From JAGQPD01 sp020426865 (GTDB lineage Bacteria > Planctomycetota > Planctomycetia > Pirellulales > Pirellulaceae), in NCBI GenBank assembly GCA_041399065.1, contig JAWKTN010000001.1, positions 434,001 to 498,000 of the forward strand: a stretch of DNA of 64,000 nucleotides, written 5' to 3'. The translations under genes were made by a program, and so were the position numbers. The notes beneath the pieces are model-generated. The model saw only the letters and a list, made by a program, of their open reading frames with translations. It was not told the origin of the DNA and searched no databases. This document shows positions 9,868 to 18,644 of the stretch, piece by piece; the stretch's first letter is position 1, and every line of letters starts with the position of its first letter.

Positions 9868-11598
9868 TTACCGCCGATTGTGAATCAAGGGCGAGCGGCG
9901 CAGGGACCGCATTCCGCAGATCATCACGATGGCCAACCACGACGTGACGACGGGTTCCGGAACAGCCACAATCGCCATTCCGGGTGAACTGGAGGACCGA
10001 GCCCGATTGTCTGTCCAAATCGACAAGTCGACAGCGTTGATGACGCCGTCGCCATTGAAATCACCCTGATTCCAATTCAGGTTGGAGCGAGCTTGATTGC
10101 GGAGCAAAACAGCCAGATCTGCGTCATCGACGCGAAAATCGCCGTTCGCGTCGCCCGGCCGCGCTAGATACGATGTTACGCTCACCAGACTTTTGCTGTA
10201 TTCCACCACCCGAAACATCCCATCTTGTCCGAACTCGTTACTGCCGACATAATTCACGCCGGTCATTAACAATTCGCGATTCCATCGCACCAGATGGAAT
10301 TCACCCTCCACGCGGGCCGCATCGAGCAATACCACACGTTCCTTGCCGCCACGCGCGACCGGATCGACGTAGCCCCCCCAGGTCGTGTTGATCAACAGGT
10401 TTAACGTTCCCCCCAACTGGGCAACGCCGCCAACGCTGAAATGGTCATACGATACCCCATTGGCCGACCCGTCCACTTGCATCCGGAGAATCCCACCGTC
10501 CTGTCGATAGTCCCCTTCCAGCGAGATCAACGCTGTCGCGTCAGCAATGTCCAACACTCCATCGCCACTGACAACCATGGATCGAGCGGCAATCCCGCGG
10601 TTCAATTGTAAAGTCCCACCGTTTACCAAGACGTAACCGGTGCTTTGCCGCGGCTCATCCACTTGGACAAAACCACTTTCGATTACCGCAGCTCCCTCCG
10701 CCCCCGGCGAACCGCCATACCAATTCCCGGTCGCACCCCACTGACCGTCCCCCCCATTCCAAAACGAAGATGAAGCACCTTGCTGCCGAATCCAATCGGC
10801 CACAAGCGACACTCTCCCGGCGACACTAAAATCGCCATAGTCTGAATTTGAGGCCTCGTCCGCCCCCCCTCGAAAACTGGTGATTCCCACCAAGTACGGT
10901 TTCCCACCAAACTGACCGTACCATGCCGAGCCGCTGTCACCTACCCCCACCGCCCCTTCCAGAAAGGTCGGCGTTGTAGGATCCCACTGACTGTCCGCCG
11001 ACGTCGCCGGATTGTCAAAGTCCGTCACCAACAGATTCTTCGACCACCCCAATCCGGCACCAAACGTACTCACCATGTTCGTCGCCGCGCGGCGTATTCC
11101 ATACGGCGTTCGCGCTCCCGTCGATCCCGTCCCCCCCATTCCGTATCCGACAACCGTTACCTCTAAACCAATTCGATCGACGCCCTGGTAAACACGGACG
11201 GGAGTAACTTCCAATATCGGCGTCTTCAAATGCACCAGTGCAAAATCGTTTCCTACCAGAACCGTGTTGCCAGTAAACGACGGATGTCGAATCCATCCGT
11301 CAGACGACACTGTAGTGTCCCAATCGCTGCTCTCGGCTCCCAGTGAAAAGTCAACCTTGCCAGCTGAACCGCCCGGGACACAATGCGCCGCCGTGATCGC
11401 CCACTGTGGATGAATCAACGCTCCCGAACATCCAACGTTGCTGATCGCACCCGCCGACACGTATTGCTCACCGGCCGCATACAACTGGGAAACATCCGGC
11501 GGTATATCATCACGAATCGTTATTCCCGACGAGGTGCCCCCCAGACACAATATCCCAATGTGAAAAAACGCGATGATCCATCGCTCAATACGCTTCAT
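9868..11598 (-). CDS. Exported trypsin-like serine protease with dockerin-like repeat and PEP-CTERM anchor
   Basis: The protein (576 residues) has a signal peptide (IIAFFHIGILCLGG) and a chymotrypsin-fold domain with the full triad: His72 in TAAHC, Asp118 in NDFALVHL, Ser222 in GVGDSGSAW. An adhesin-like beta region follows (GGTLQLNRG, GGTLNLLINTTWGG). Two Ca-binding dockerin-like loops come next (GDANGDFRVDDADLAVLL and GDFNGDGVINAVDLSIW). The end is a PEP-CTERM sorting signal: VPEP, hydrophobic helix, RSLRR. ATG 11598 was chosen; a TTG at 11670 would add a leader. The product is probably secreted, cell-surface attached and processed by exosortase/archaeosortase-type machinery. It stands alone on this strand. 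Confidence 0.92.
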   Translation of the reverse strand: MKRIERWIIAFFHIGILCLGGTSSGITIRDDIPPDVSQLYAAGEQYVSAGAISNVGCSGALIHPQWAITAAHCVPGGSAGKVDFSLGAESSDWDTTVSSDGWIRHPSFTGNTVLVGNDFALVHLKTPILEVTPVRVYQGVDRIGLEVTVVGYGMGGTGSTGARTPYGIRRAATNMVSTFGAGLGWSKNLLVTDFDNPATSADSQWDPTTPTFLEGAVGVGDSGSAWYGQFGGKPYLVGITSFRGGADEASNSDYGDFSVAGRVSLVADWIRQQGASSSFWNGGDGQWGATGNWYGGSPGAEGAAVIESGFVQVDEPRQSTGYVLVNGGTLQLNRGIAARSMVVSGDGVLDIADATALISLEGDYRQDGGILRMQVDGSANGVSYDHFSVGGVAQLGGTLNLLINTTWGGYVDPVARGGKERVVLLDAARVEGEFHLVRWNRELLMTGVNYVGSNEFGQDGMFRVVEYSKSLVSVTSYLARPGDANGDFRVDDADLAVLLRNQARSNLNWNQGDFNGDGVINAVDLSIWTDNRARSSSSPGMAIVAVPEPVVTSWLAIVMICGMRSLRRSPLIHNRR

Positions 11599-12125
11599 CC
11601 CGATGGGCCGCAACGACCCGACGGCAATCGCTAGCACTACGCTACCGATGACTTGGCTGCTTCGTTTCAAAATGCTCTGTTCCCTAATTCTAGCAATCCC
11701 TTACCGGCGTTATTTGACTAACGCGTTGGCGCAGAACGCGCCATGGATGAGCCGACATTCTGCTATGATTTGCCGTTTTTAGCAATGCTTTGTCGAAGCG
11801 GTCTACCGTTTTTTTCCGCAATGCCCATTCCTATCCCACCGCAACTACTGACCCAATTTCAACGGAAACAATTCGCCGACCCCTGCCGTTTTTTTCCCCT
11901 CACCACTTTGCGTTAAACTACCTAGCACGATATCCTATGGTTTTGCCGAAATCGTTCCGCCGTTGCGACACCGCCTTTCCATCCCACCACGCTTGACCCG
12001 TTTCGAACAATCCCGTTCAACCCATCCAGCACTCCTGCTACTTGCAATTTCCTCAATCCACGGTGAAGATCCTGCTAGGAACCTGCCATAAATTCTTACC
12101 TACCCTGCTTACGGAGCCACCACAC
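11599..12125. other. Divergent intergenic region without a gene
   Basis: About 530 bases between the minus-strand protease and the plus-strand DUF1080 gene. It is locally AT-richer than its flanks and holds several runs of T in the context CCGTTTTT (near 11774, 11805 and 11885). Short frames exist but have no ribosome binding site or family-like sequence. It must carry both divergent promoters; I cannot assign -35/-10 boxes with confidence. Confidence 0.5.
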
Positions 12126-13523
12126 ATGCTTTCTCTATTGCCAGCCGCCATTTCGCGTTCACACCGACTACCGCAATCGGTCCAATCTCCCGTCCGAACC
12201 TGTCGCGATTTCGCTCGCCGGATGACGCTCATTTCAGGGCTCGCGATCGTGGCCGCCAGCGGCCTTGCGCATGCTCAAGAAAATAACCAGCCGCCCGACG
12301 GCTTCACCGCGTTGTTCAACGGTCGTGACCTGACGGGCTGGATCGGCATGCGACAAACCAACCCGTACGAATGGGCCAAGATGACTTCCGATGCCCGCAC
12401 ACCACTCCAACAGGCCGACGCCAAAGACGTCGAACAACACTGGTCCGTCGCCGACGGTGCGATCGTCAACGACGGCCATGGCGCATTCCTCACGACTGCC
12501 AAGGAATACGGCGATGTCGAATTGTGGATCGACTACAAGACAGTCCCCAAGGCCGATAGCGGCATCTACTTGCGATTAACACCCCAGGTTCAAATCTGGG
12601 ATTTTACGGAGGAAGAAAAATTCAACCTCGGTGCCGACAAAGGCTCGGGCGGACTCTGGAATAATAGCCCCGGCGCGAACGGAAAAGACCCGCTCGTCCT
12701 TGCCGATCAGCCGTTTGGTCAATGGAATCGCTTTCGCATCATTCAAGTCGGCGCTACCACCAGCGTCTGGCTCAACGGAAAACTCGTTGTCGATCATGCC
12801 ATCATGGAAAACTTCTGGGACCGAGCCAAACCGCTACTCGCCAAAGGTGCCATCCAGCTGCAAACGCATGGCGGAGAGATCCAATGGCGCAACATCTTCG
12901 TCAAGGAACTCAACGCGGAGGAAGCCGCGTCGTATCTCGCCGAACCGAACAACGACCAGTTTACGTCGCTGTTCAACGGCACCGACCTCACCGGATGGCA
13001 GGGCGCCACGAACAACTATCAGGTCGTCGACGGCGCTATCATGTGCAAGCCAAACGAAGGCGGCACGCTCTTCACCAACGAAAAGTATCAAGACTTCGTC
13101 GCGCGACTGGAATTCAGCCTGCCACCTGGTGGCAACAATGGCCTGGCGATCCGCTACCCCGGACAGGGCGACCCCGCCTATTCCGGTATGTGCGAACTGC
13201 AAGTCCTCGATTCCGAACACGAGAAATACGCAAAACTCGACCCACGCCAATACCACGGCTCAGCCTACGGCATGTCCCCCGCTCAACGTGGTTATCTCCG
13301 CCCCACCGGACAGTGGAATTTCCAGGAAGTCACCGTCAAAGGTCCTCACATCCGAGTAGAACTGAACGGCACACCCATCCTCGACACCGACCTCAACGAT
13401 GTCACCGAGTTCATGGCCAACAGCCCCCACCCAGGAAAAAACCTTCCCAATGGCTACTTCGGCTTCGCCGGCCACGGCGATCCCGTCAAGTTCCGCAACG
13501 TTCGCATCAAGAAATTGGATTAA
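12126..13523 (+). CDS. Exported double DUF1080 (3-keto-disaccharide hydrolase-like) protein
   Basis: This 465-residue protein has two copies of the DUF1080 beta-sandwich (concanavalin-like). Members of the family are annotated as 3-keto-disaccharide hydrolases that act on oxidised glycans. The copies begin with the same hallmark: FTALFNGRDLTGWIG (about residue 60) and FTSLFNGTDLTGWQG (about 280). They share GAIVNDG/GAIMCKP, DSGIYLRL/NNGLAIRYP and the closing VKFRNVRIKKLD. A signal sequence (RMTLISGLAIVAASGLAHAQ) precedes copy one. ATG 12126 was chosen because it gives a plausible signal; an earlier in-frame ATG at 12042 would add 28 residues. A 14-bp stem-loop follows the stop at 13575. Confidence 0.93.
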   Translation: MLSLLPAAISRSHRLPQSVQSPVRTCRDFARRMTLISGLAIVAASGLAHAQENNQPPDGFTALFNGRDLTGWIGMRQTNPYEWAKMTSDARTPLQQADAKDVEQHWSVADGAIVNDGHGAFLTTAKEYGDVELWIDYKTVPKADSGIYLRLTPQVQIWDFTEEEKFNLGADKGSGGLWNNSPGANGKDPLVLADQPFGQWNRFRIIQVGATTSVWLNGKLVVDHAIMENFWDRAKPLLAKGAIQLQTHGGEIQWRNIFVKELNAEEAASYLAEPNNDQFTSLFNGTDLTGWQGATNNYQVVDGAIMCKPNEGGTLFTNEKYQDFVARLEFSLPPGGNNGLAIRYPGQGDPAYSGMCELQVLDSEHEKYAKLDPRQYHGSAYGMSPAQRGYLRPTGQWNFQEVTVKGPHIRVELNGTPILDTDLNDVTEFMANSPHPGKNLPNGYFGFAGHGDPVKFRNVRIKKLD

Positions 13524-13574
13524 CTCGTGCCCAGCCTTCCCGCTTTGCACAACCCAGACTCTTCCAAACAATTA

Positions 13575-13608
13575 AGATCGTAGAAGTCACTGTCGACTTC
13601 TACGATCT
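13575..13608. terminator. Perfect 14-bp inverted repeat after the DUF1080 gene
   Basis: AGATCGTAGAAGTC (13575-13588) is followed by a 6-base loop and its exact reverse complement (13595-13608). It sits 52 bases after the stop of the DUF1080 gene and before the convergent esterase gene. No T run follows, so it is not a classic intrinsic terminator; it may stabilise the 3' end or terminate in both directions. Confidence 0.5.
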
Positions 13609-13622
13609 ACGCCTATCTTCCC

Positions 13623-13798
13623 ACCATCATCATCTTCCTGCCCTCATCCTCCCACGACCATCTTCCTGCCACCATCTTCCTGCCCTCATCCTCCCACGAC
13701 CATCTTCCTGCCACCATCTTCCTGCCCTCATCCTCCCACGACCATCTTCCCACCACCAGCTTCCTGCCCTCATCCTCCCACGACCATCCTCCTACTTT
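13623..13798. repeat. 42-bp tandem repeat, about four copies
   Basis: The segment TGCCCTCATCCTCCCACGAC recurs at 13639, 13681, 13723 and 13765, exactly 42 bases apart, with the intervening bases also repeated and a few changes in the last copy. The strand is strongly pyrimidine-biased on the plus side. Because 42 is a multiple of three, open frames run through it on both strands, but none resembles a gene. It lies between two convergent genes. Confidence 0.9.
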
Positions 13799-14811
13799 CC
13801 AACAACCCCTTGTTCTGCGAGCCACCGCTTGCACCGATCTGGCCAAGACGCGACTTCGCCGCCGTTGACACCTAGGCCATAACCGTGTCCGCCACGCGGG
13901 TAGATCGCAACATCGGCCGGCACTTTGTTGGCCAACAGTGCCCGGAAGAATCGAACACTATTTTCCACCCTGACGCCGTCGTCCAACGTATGCACGAGAA
14001 AGGTCGGAGGCGTATTGCCATTAACGTGCAGCTCGTTGGAATATTCCTTAACGAGATCATCGCTTGGGTCATCTCCGAGCAGATTCTTGCGTGAGCCGCC
14101 ATGCGAGATTGTGGCGTCCATCGAAATCACGGGATAGACCAAGATCGAAAAATCCGGCCGACAGCTTACGCGGTCGATTGGATCACTGGCATTGGCGTCG
14201 CCGTTGTCGAAGTGGGTCGCGGCGGTAGACGCGACATGGCCACCGGCCGAGAAGCCCATCACGCCAATTCGCTGCGGGTCGACGCGCAATGATTCGGCGC
14301 GCTGCCGCACGGTCCGAATCGCGCGTTGCACGTCCAGCTTCGGCCACGGTTGTCCAAAATCCATCAGCCGATACTTCAAGACGCAAGCCGTAACGCCGAA
14401 CGAGTTGAACCACCGTGCGATATCGTGCCCTTCCTTATCGATGGCCAGAATCGCATAGCCTCCACCGGGGCATATCACGACAGCTGCACCGTTGGCAATA
14501 TCAGCCGGAGCCGGATAAATGCTCAACGTTGGCTCGGCGACGTGACTGACGGCTCGATTGAGGATCCCATCGCCACGCCCATCGGACTTTTCCGGTTCGG
14601 TAAGCGTCTTCGCTCCCGGTGCGCCATTGGGCCACAGCGCGATCTCGGGGGGAAACGATGCCTCATTTGCGGTCTGCTGAAACAGCGGTGGGGCAGGGGG
14701 GGCAGCCCACACCGACTGCCTGACCGCTACAACAACTACCATCATTGTACAGACACTCGTAATCACGCCTGTAAGCTCTGTCCTGAATCTGATTCGTTGG
14801 TCTTGCGTCAT
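13792..14811 (-). CDS. Exported alpha/beta-hydrolase, carbohydrate-esterase like
   Basis: A 339-residue esterase of the type annotated as acetyl-xylan esterase or BD-FAE. The signal sequence (VCTMMVVVVAVRQSVWAA) is followed by the family start IALWPNGAPGAK, the oxyanion region VVICPGGGYAILA, the nucleophile elbow GFSAGG (Ser188), an acid in HTLDDGV and the histidine in RGGHGYG. These make a complete triad. It would remove acetyl or similar groups from plant or algal polysaccharide in the periplasm. The 3' end reaches into the tandem repeat region. It is a single gene, with the next minus-strand gene 150 bases away. Confidence 0.9.
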   Translation of the reverse strand: MTQDQRIRFRTELTGVITSVCTMMVVVVAVRQSVWAAPPAPPLFQQTANEASFPPEIALWPNGAPGAKTLTEPEKSDGRGDGILNRAVSHVAEPTLSIYPAPADIANGAAVVICPGGGYAILAIDKEGHDIARWFNSFGVTACVLKYRLMDFGQPWPKLDVQRAIRTVRQRAESLRVDPQRIGVMGFSAGGHVASTAATHFDNGDANASDPIDRVSCRPDFSILVYPVISMDATISHGGSRKNLLGDDPSDDLVKEYSNELHVNGNTPPTFLVHTLDDGVRVENSVRFFRALLANKVPADVAIYPRGGHGYGLGVNGGEVASWPDRCKRWLAEQGVVGK

Positions 14812-14963
14812 TTGCGTTTTCCCCCTGGTTCACAATTCGTTTTCGTCGTTCGACTCGGCTGATCGAATCGAGATTCGTAGTCACCTTATGTGGTACCAGC
14901 ATATCGCACCATCGCGCCCAAGCAAGCATGGAGCACCGTACTGGGCCTTATTCACTAGACGTT

Positions 14964-16187
14964 CTATGCATCCACCAACTTCTCGACGGCATCGAAGACC
15001 TGATCGATGGGAATCTGTCGCTCGAATTCGATCACTGGCCAGGAAAAATCGCTGGGTACTACCCAACGATTCGATCGACGCACGATCCACACGATCGGCT
15101 CTTCGCGGAACCGCTGCATAACGACGGACTTGCTTCGGAGATAGTCTTCGGTCCAGAATCCAACGATCTCCAGCAACACGCGTTTGCCGTCTTCGCGGAC
15201 CGCGGAATAGTCAGGAATAAAGACGGACTGCCCCCGCGTCAACACATCCGCTTCGCGCAACAGGCGATACCGAGAGTCACGCGATCGCCACTGCTCGGCG
15301 AATTGGGATTCCAACTTCGAATCGTACTCGGGATGCGTGGGAAGCGAATGGCCCAATCGATCGTCGGACGACAATCGCAGCTGCATGGTCGAGCGTCGCC
15401 GGCCGATCCGCAGTCGTGCCGACAATTGCCAGTCACGGCAGCGTGCAAGTGTGGGGATAATTCGAGCCAATGCCGCCCCATATCGACTCGTACGGCGCAG
15501 GATCGACGCGGGGCCATCGATATCGACGCGATACCGCCCACTCGCTTCACGCTCGATGCGGTGCATCAAGTGAGCAAGTTTTACCGCCCGTATCAACGAC
15601 TTTAGATCGTCAGAGGTCCGCACGGTCACCAGTTCGGCGTCGAACAAGGCGGCTTGAACTTGAGCCACATTGTAATGCGACAACAGCTCGTCGGCGGTCC
15701 GGTACTCCGGCCGAAACGTTTTGAGAACATGGCGTTCGCGCACGTCAGCATACATCCGAAGTGCCATCTCGTGCCACGCCGAGAACCCCAGTTTACGCGC
15801 GATCGATTGGCGCACCGAGCTGGCCAGCCCGGCGGCGGCGGAATCGTCGAGCCCGGCCAGCGGATGCGATCGTGCCGCCAGCGCGAAAACCTGGCGGCGT
15901 AGGGCCGGAGCCGCTTGCTGTGCTATGCGATCGAACTTCGATGCGTCATCCAACAATTTACAAAACGCCTCGGCCCGACGAGGCGGACATCCGGGGTCAT
16001 GGTCCAAGATCTGTCGCACTCGCCGATGCAATTGTTCCCGAGTTCGCCCGCGGCCGCGACGGTAGAGCTGCAAGAGTAGCTCTGCGAGGTGACGGTACTT
16101 CCGATCACGCGTTTGAGTCAATCGATCCGGAAACACTGCGGCCGTGCTCCAATCATAGGTTGCGACGGCGCACCTTCTTGTAAGCAT
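14964..16187 (-). CDS. DUF790 nuclease, Bax1-like partner of XPB helicase
   Basis: The family (DUF790; archaeal member Bax1) is a nuclease that binds XPB-type helicase in DNA repair. The protein starts MLTRRCAVATYDW and is 407 residues long. The C-terminal nuclease core is clear: FIPDYSAVREDGKRVLLEIVGFW followed by TEDYLRSK, matching a PD-(D/E)xK site with Asp, Glu and a late Lys. The ATG at 16187 lies inside the helicase gene, giving a 35-base overlap, so translation is probably coupled. It should cut DNA at a bubble or overhang opened by the helicase. Known pairs are mostly archaeal; the bacterial role is inferred from that pairing. Confidence 0.85.
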   Translation of the reverse strand: MLTRRCAVATYDWSTAAVFPDRLTQTRDRKYRHLAELLLQLYRRGRGRTREQLHRRVRQILDHDPGCPPRRAEAFCKLLDDASKFDRIAQQAAPALRRQVFALAARSHPLAGLDDSAAAGLASSVRQSIARKLGFSAWHEMALRMYADVRERHVLKTFRPEYRTADELLSHYNVAQVQAALFDAELVTVRTSDDLKSLIRAVKLAHLMHRIEREASGRYRVDIDGPASILRRTSRYGAALARIIPTLARCRDWQLSARLRIGRRRSTMQLRLSSDDRLGHSLPTHPEYDSKLESQFAEQWRSRDSRYRLLREADVLTRGQSVFIPDYSAVREDGKRVLLEIVGFWTEDYLRSKSVVMQRFREEPIVWIVRRSNRWVVPSDFSWPVIEFERQIPIDQVFDAVEKLVDA

Positions 16188-17571
16188 CGTTCCTTCTCCG
16201 TCGCCGAAAACGAACCACGTCTTGAGTATCTTCGAGTACGACTTCATATAGGGTCGCGCGTCGTTCTCCACTGCGACGCACGATGCGTCCCAACCGCTGT
16301 TGTGCTTGACGCGTCGATGCCAGGCCCCCGAGGACGACCGCGATCTTGACGTCCGGCAAATCAATCCCTTCGTCGAGGACTCTGTTGGCGACAAGTGCCG
16401 GAAAAGTGCCATTGGCAAACCCGTCCAATACGTCACGGCGTTCCCGTTTGCCCGAATGGCTTAACAGGCAAGGGACAAGGTACCGCATGCTTACATCGAT
16501 CGCCATCGCATTGGAACCGACGAAGACGATCACCTGCTCGTCGCGATGCAACTGAAACAGCTCTCCCAACACTCGCAGCTTCTCGACCGCTCGATGCTCC
16601 AGGTCACGGCACGCGTGATAGGCTTGAAGAATCCGGCGACTCTCCAGATCGGAATTGCTCAAGCGGCAGACCGCTTTCCAATCGAATCGCTTGGAGGTCG
16701 TCGAATGTTTTGCAGCGTATCGACGGACGATGCGGCCAAACGCCTCATAGGTTTCGCGTTCTTGGGGCGTGAAGTGAACCGGGATCCGGACGATCTGGTA
16801 ATCGGCCAGCGTCTTCCCCTTGGCTGACTGCACGGACGACTCGTGCACGACCGGTCCGATGAGCTGTTCGACATCCATGCGACGATCGACGTCGTCATTG
16901 AGTGTCGCGGTCAGACCGAGCCGCAACGGTGCGGCTGACATCACAGCGGCATCACGCAGGTGCCGAGCCGGCAGGTGATGACACTCGTCAAACACGATCA
17001 GCCCGAACCGATTGCCCAACGACGGCATGTGGATCCTGGCACTATGATACGTCGTTACGCAGATCGGTGCCAGCCGGTAGAGATTGTCGCCGATCAAACC
17101 GGCATCAATCCCCAGCGACTTCATGATCCGGCGATGCCATTGGTGCATCAGTTCACGGATCGGCACAACGACCAGTGTCGCGGTTTTGGTCGCCAACATG
17201 ATCTGCAGCGCCACCTCCGTTTTTCCTGTTCCGGTGGGCATCACGATGGTCCCCCTTTGGCCGGCGCGGTACCAGGCATCGACTGCAAGTTGCTGTTCTT
17301 TGCGTGGCGCCGGCAGTTGCGGACGATGCCACCACACATTCTTCCAACGGTAGACGCGATCGCCAATGGAACGCCGATCGCTTCGAATGGCCACGCACAA
17401 CGTCGCGTAGTACATCGCATCGGTACGCCACTGCTGCACACGGCGATCGAAGACCCAGGGGACGTCCGACGCCAAAGGGGGCGAGTCATCACGCTCGCTA
17501 TTCCACAGCAACGTCCCGCCGCTAAAATCCAGCGAATAGCAGCAGCCGAAATCTTTCCGATCCATCACCAC
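16153..17571 (-). CDS. XPB-like superfamily 2 DNA helicase
   Basis: A 472-residue ATP-dependent helicase with an N-terminal extension of about 85 residues and two RecA-like lobes. Visible motifs are Walker A MPTGTGKT (111-118), motif II DECHH (195-199), motif III TAT (221-223), and motif VI QQRLGRIVRRSG. A Cys-rich N-terminus (GCCYSL) lies upstream. It translocates on DNA and opens it for the DUF790 nuclease encoded next. Together they match the archaeal XPB-Bax1 repair pair. The start codon at 17571 is tentative; MDRK two codons later is an alternative. The tRNA-Phe gene lies about 160 bases further up. Confidence 0.9.
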   Translation of the reverse strand: MVMDRKDFGCCYSLDFSGGTLLWNSERDDSPPLASDVPWVFDRRVQQWRTDAMYYATLCVAIRSDRRSIGDRVYRWKNVWWHRPQLPAPRKEQQLAVDAWYRAGQRGTIVMPTGTGKTEVALQIMLATKTATLVVVPIRELMHQWHRRIMKSLGIDAGLIGDNLYRLAPICVTTYHSARIHMPSLGNRFGLIVFDECHHLPARHLRDAAVMSAAPLRLGLTATLNDDVDRRMDVEQLIGPVVHESSVQSAKGKTLADYQIVRIPVHFTPQERETYEAFGRIVRRYAAKHSTTSKRFDWKAVCRLSNSDLESRRILQAYHACRDLEHRAVEKLRVLGELFQLHRDEQVIVFVGSNAMAIDVSMRYLVPCLLSHSGKRERRDVLDGFANGTFPALVANRVLDEGIDLPDVKIAVVLGGLASTRQAQQRLGRIVRRSGERRATLYEVVLEDTQDVVRFRRRRRNDAYKKVRRRNL

Positions 17572-17727
17572 CGGACAAGAACTCCCTGAACAATAGCGCG
17601 GCCAAGGAATATTCTAAGCGGTTGGGGCAAGCCAAGTAACCGCCCGCTGCAAGCCCCGGTGGCAAGATCGCCGAATCCTGGCAAAAATCGACGGGACCGG
17701 GATACGACAAGAAAGAAAAAGAATGAG

Positions 17728-17800
17728 TGGTCAGGGGCGGGATCGAACCGCCGACACGTGGATTTTCAGTCCACTGCTCTACCAACTGAGCTACCTGACC
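17728..17800 (-). tRNA. tRNA-Phe (GAA)
   Basis: The reverse complement folds as a 73-nt cloverleaf: acceptor GGTCAGG pairing with CCTGACC, D-arm TAGCTCAGTTGGTAGAGC, anticodon arm with the loop CTGAAAA (anticodon GAA), and T-arm CGGTTCGATCCCG. The discriminator base is A and CCA is not encoded, so it is added after transcription. It is isolated, with no tRNA cluster nearby. Confidence 0.96.
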
Positions 17801-18165
17801 GTTTGGGGATGCCTGCCGACCGCACAAGCGGGCAAGTTCGCTTGTTTTACCCGAAGTTTCTGGCCACCAGACGCGACAGCGAATGCCCAATAATAGCACA
17901 AAAACCAAGGAGAAAACCTGGGCCGACATCTTATCCGGCACAGAGTTTATCAAATCCAACGACGACCGCAAAGGCCGGCCACAGGCACCCGTTGGGAGAT
18001 TTTACGTTGGCCACCACAGATCCGAGGGCGTTCCTACAGGTCGTATCGACCATGCGGGCCCCCGATTCCCATCCCGCCCGCCGCGTCTACCCCAACCCCA
18101 TCCCGACGTCAATGCGTGGCACGTGGTACCACCGGAACCGATGAAGCTGCACCTTTCACCAAGCA

Positions 18166-18194
18166 ATACCTCGAACCATATAGTATCCAGACCG
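18166..18194 (+). repeat. Dispersed palindromic repeat, copy 1
   Basis: It begins ATACCTCGAACCATATAGTA and ends TCCAGACCG. The first half contains ATACC and the second TAGTAT, an imperfect inverted pair. The consensus across the window is ATACCTCGAACC, four variable bases, then RGTAT and a GC-rich end. Confidence 0.8.
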
Positions 18195-18208
18195 TCCACA
18201 CAGTCACA

Positions 18209-18237
18209 ATGCCTCGAACCACATAGTATCCGGACCG
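18209..18237 (+). repeat. Dispersed palindromic repeat, copy 2
   Basis: It begins ATGCCTCGAACCACATAGTA and ends TCCGGACCG, 14 bases after copy 1 ends, and both are followed by GTCCAC, so the two look like a local duplication. The A-to-G change at the third base breaks one pair of the inverted halves. Confidence 0.8.
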
Positions 18238-18352
18238 TCCACGAGGCAAAGGCCAGAGAGGCAAAGGCCAGACGCGCCAAAGGCCAGACGCGCTACGTGA
18301 CTAGTAAAACTGGGCAGTCTCGATAACGTATGCTCGTGGGAGTTCGACCTGA

Positions 18353-18644
18353 CTAGTGCGTTGTGACACCGAAGTCGGGTTTGCTGTCAAGAATGGTTGC
18401 GTACTGGGACCCCTCTCCCCCGTAAGGAGTTGCGAAGGACAATTAACGCATACACGTCACATGTTGCCGCAACTCCTTATGGGGGAGAGGATTGGGGTGA
18501 GGGGGCAGAAGCGGAACCTGCGTCGCTTGCACGACATGGACCACGCGCCAAAACGGGTCTCATTGAGGATGTTTGATAGTCCACCCTGCGGGAGTGGCAA
18601 ATCGGTAGGCCGCGTCCTAATTCTTAGGTGTCACAAAGCACTAG
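18353..18644. mobile_element. MITE-like element with 18-bp terminal inverted repeats
   Basis: CTAGTGCGTTGTGACACC at 18353-18370 is matched by GGTGTCACAAAGCACTAG at 18627-18644, which is its reverse complement at 17 of 18 positions. The 292-bp unit between them has no coding frame of note but contains a long internal hairpin (18412-18490). Such size and structure match a non-autonomous mobile element. I see no clear target-site duplication. Confidence 0.65.
18412..18490. repeat. Long hairpin inside the MITE-like element
   Basis: The left arm at 18412-18434 (CCTCTCCCCCGTAAGGAGTT then GCG) and the right arm at 18468-18490 are complementary over 23 bases with a single mismatch, around a loop of 33 bases. 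The right arm runs into GGATTGGGGTGAGGGGGC, a motif that I recall as a common intergenic repeat in bacterial genomes. Confidence 0.8.

Larger units (their letters stand above)
17801..18352. other. Repeat-rich spacer without a convincing gene
   Basis: After the tRNA the sequence is low in coding character. It carries two copies of the dispersed palindromic repeat (18166-18194 and 18209-18237), followed by three short reiterations of GGCAAAGGCCAGACGCGC-like sequence (18240-18300). The last of these, CAAAGGCCAGACGCGCTACG then ACTAGTAAAACTGGG, is related to the start of the repeat family at 45.6-46.3 kb. Plus-strand frames of 160 and 147 codons here have no family-like features and are rejected. 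Confidence 0.55.

Noticed and set aside
13623..13798. Possible CRISPR array
   Set aside because: The repeats are contiguous 42-bp units with no unique spacers and no cas genes nearby, so it is a simple tandem repeat.
12631..13882. Plus-strand frames of 242 and 386 codons overlapping the DUF1080 gene
   Set aside because: They lie in other frames of a clear gene, are rich in Arg, Ser and Pro as out-of-frame GC-rich sequence usually is, and the longer one runs through the tandem repeat.
17659..18326. Plus-strand frames of 161 and 147 codons after the tRNA
   Set aside because: One crosses the tRNA gene and the other runs through palindromic repeats; neither has gene-like sequence.
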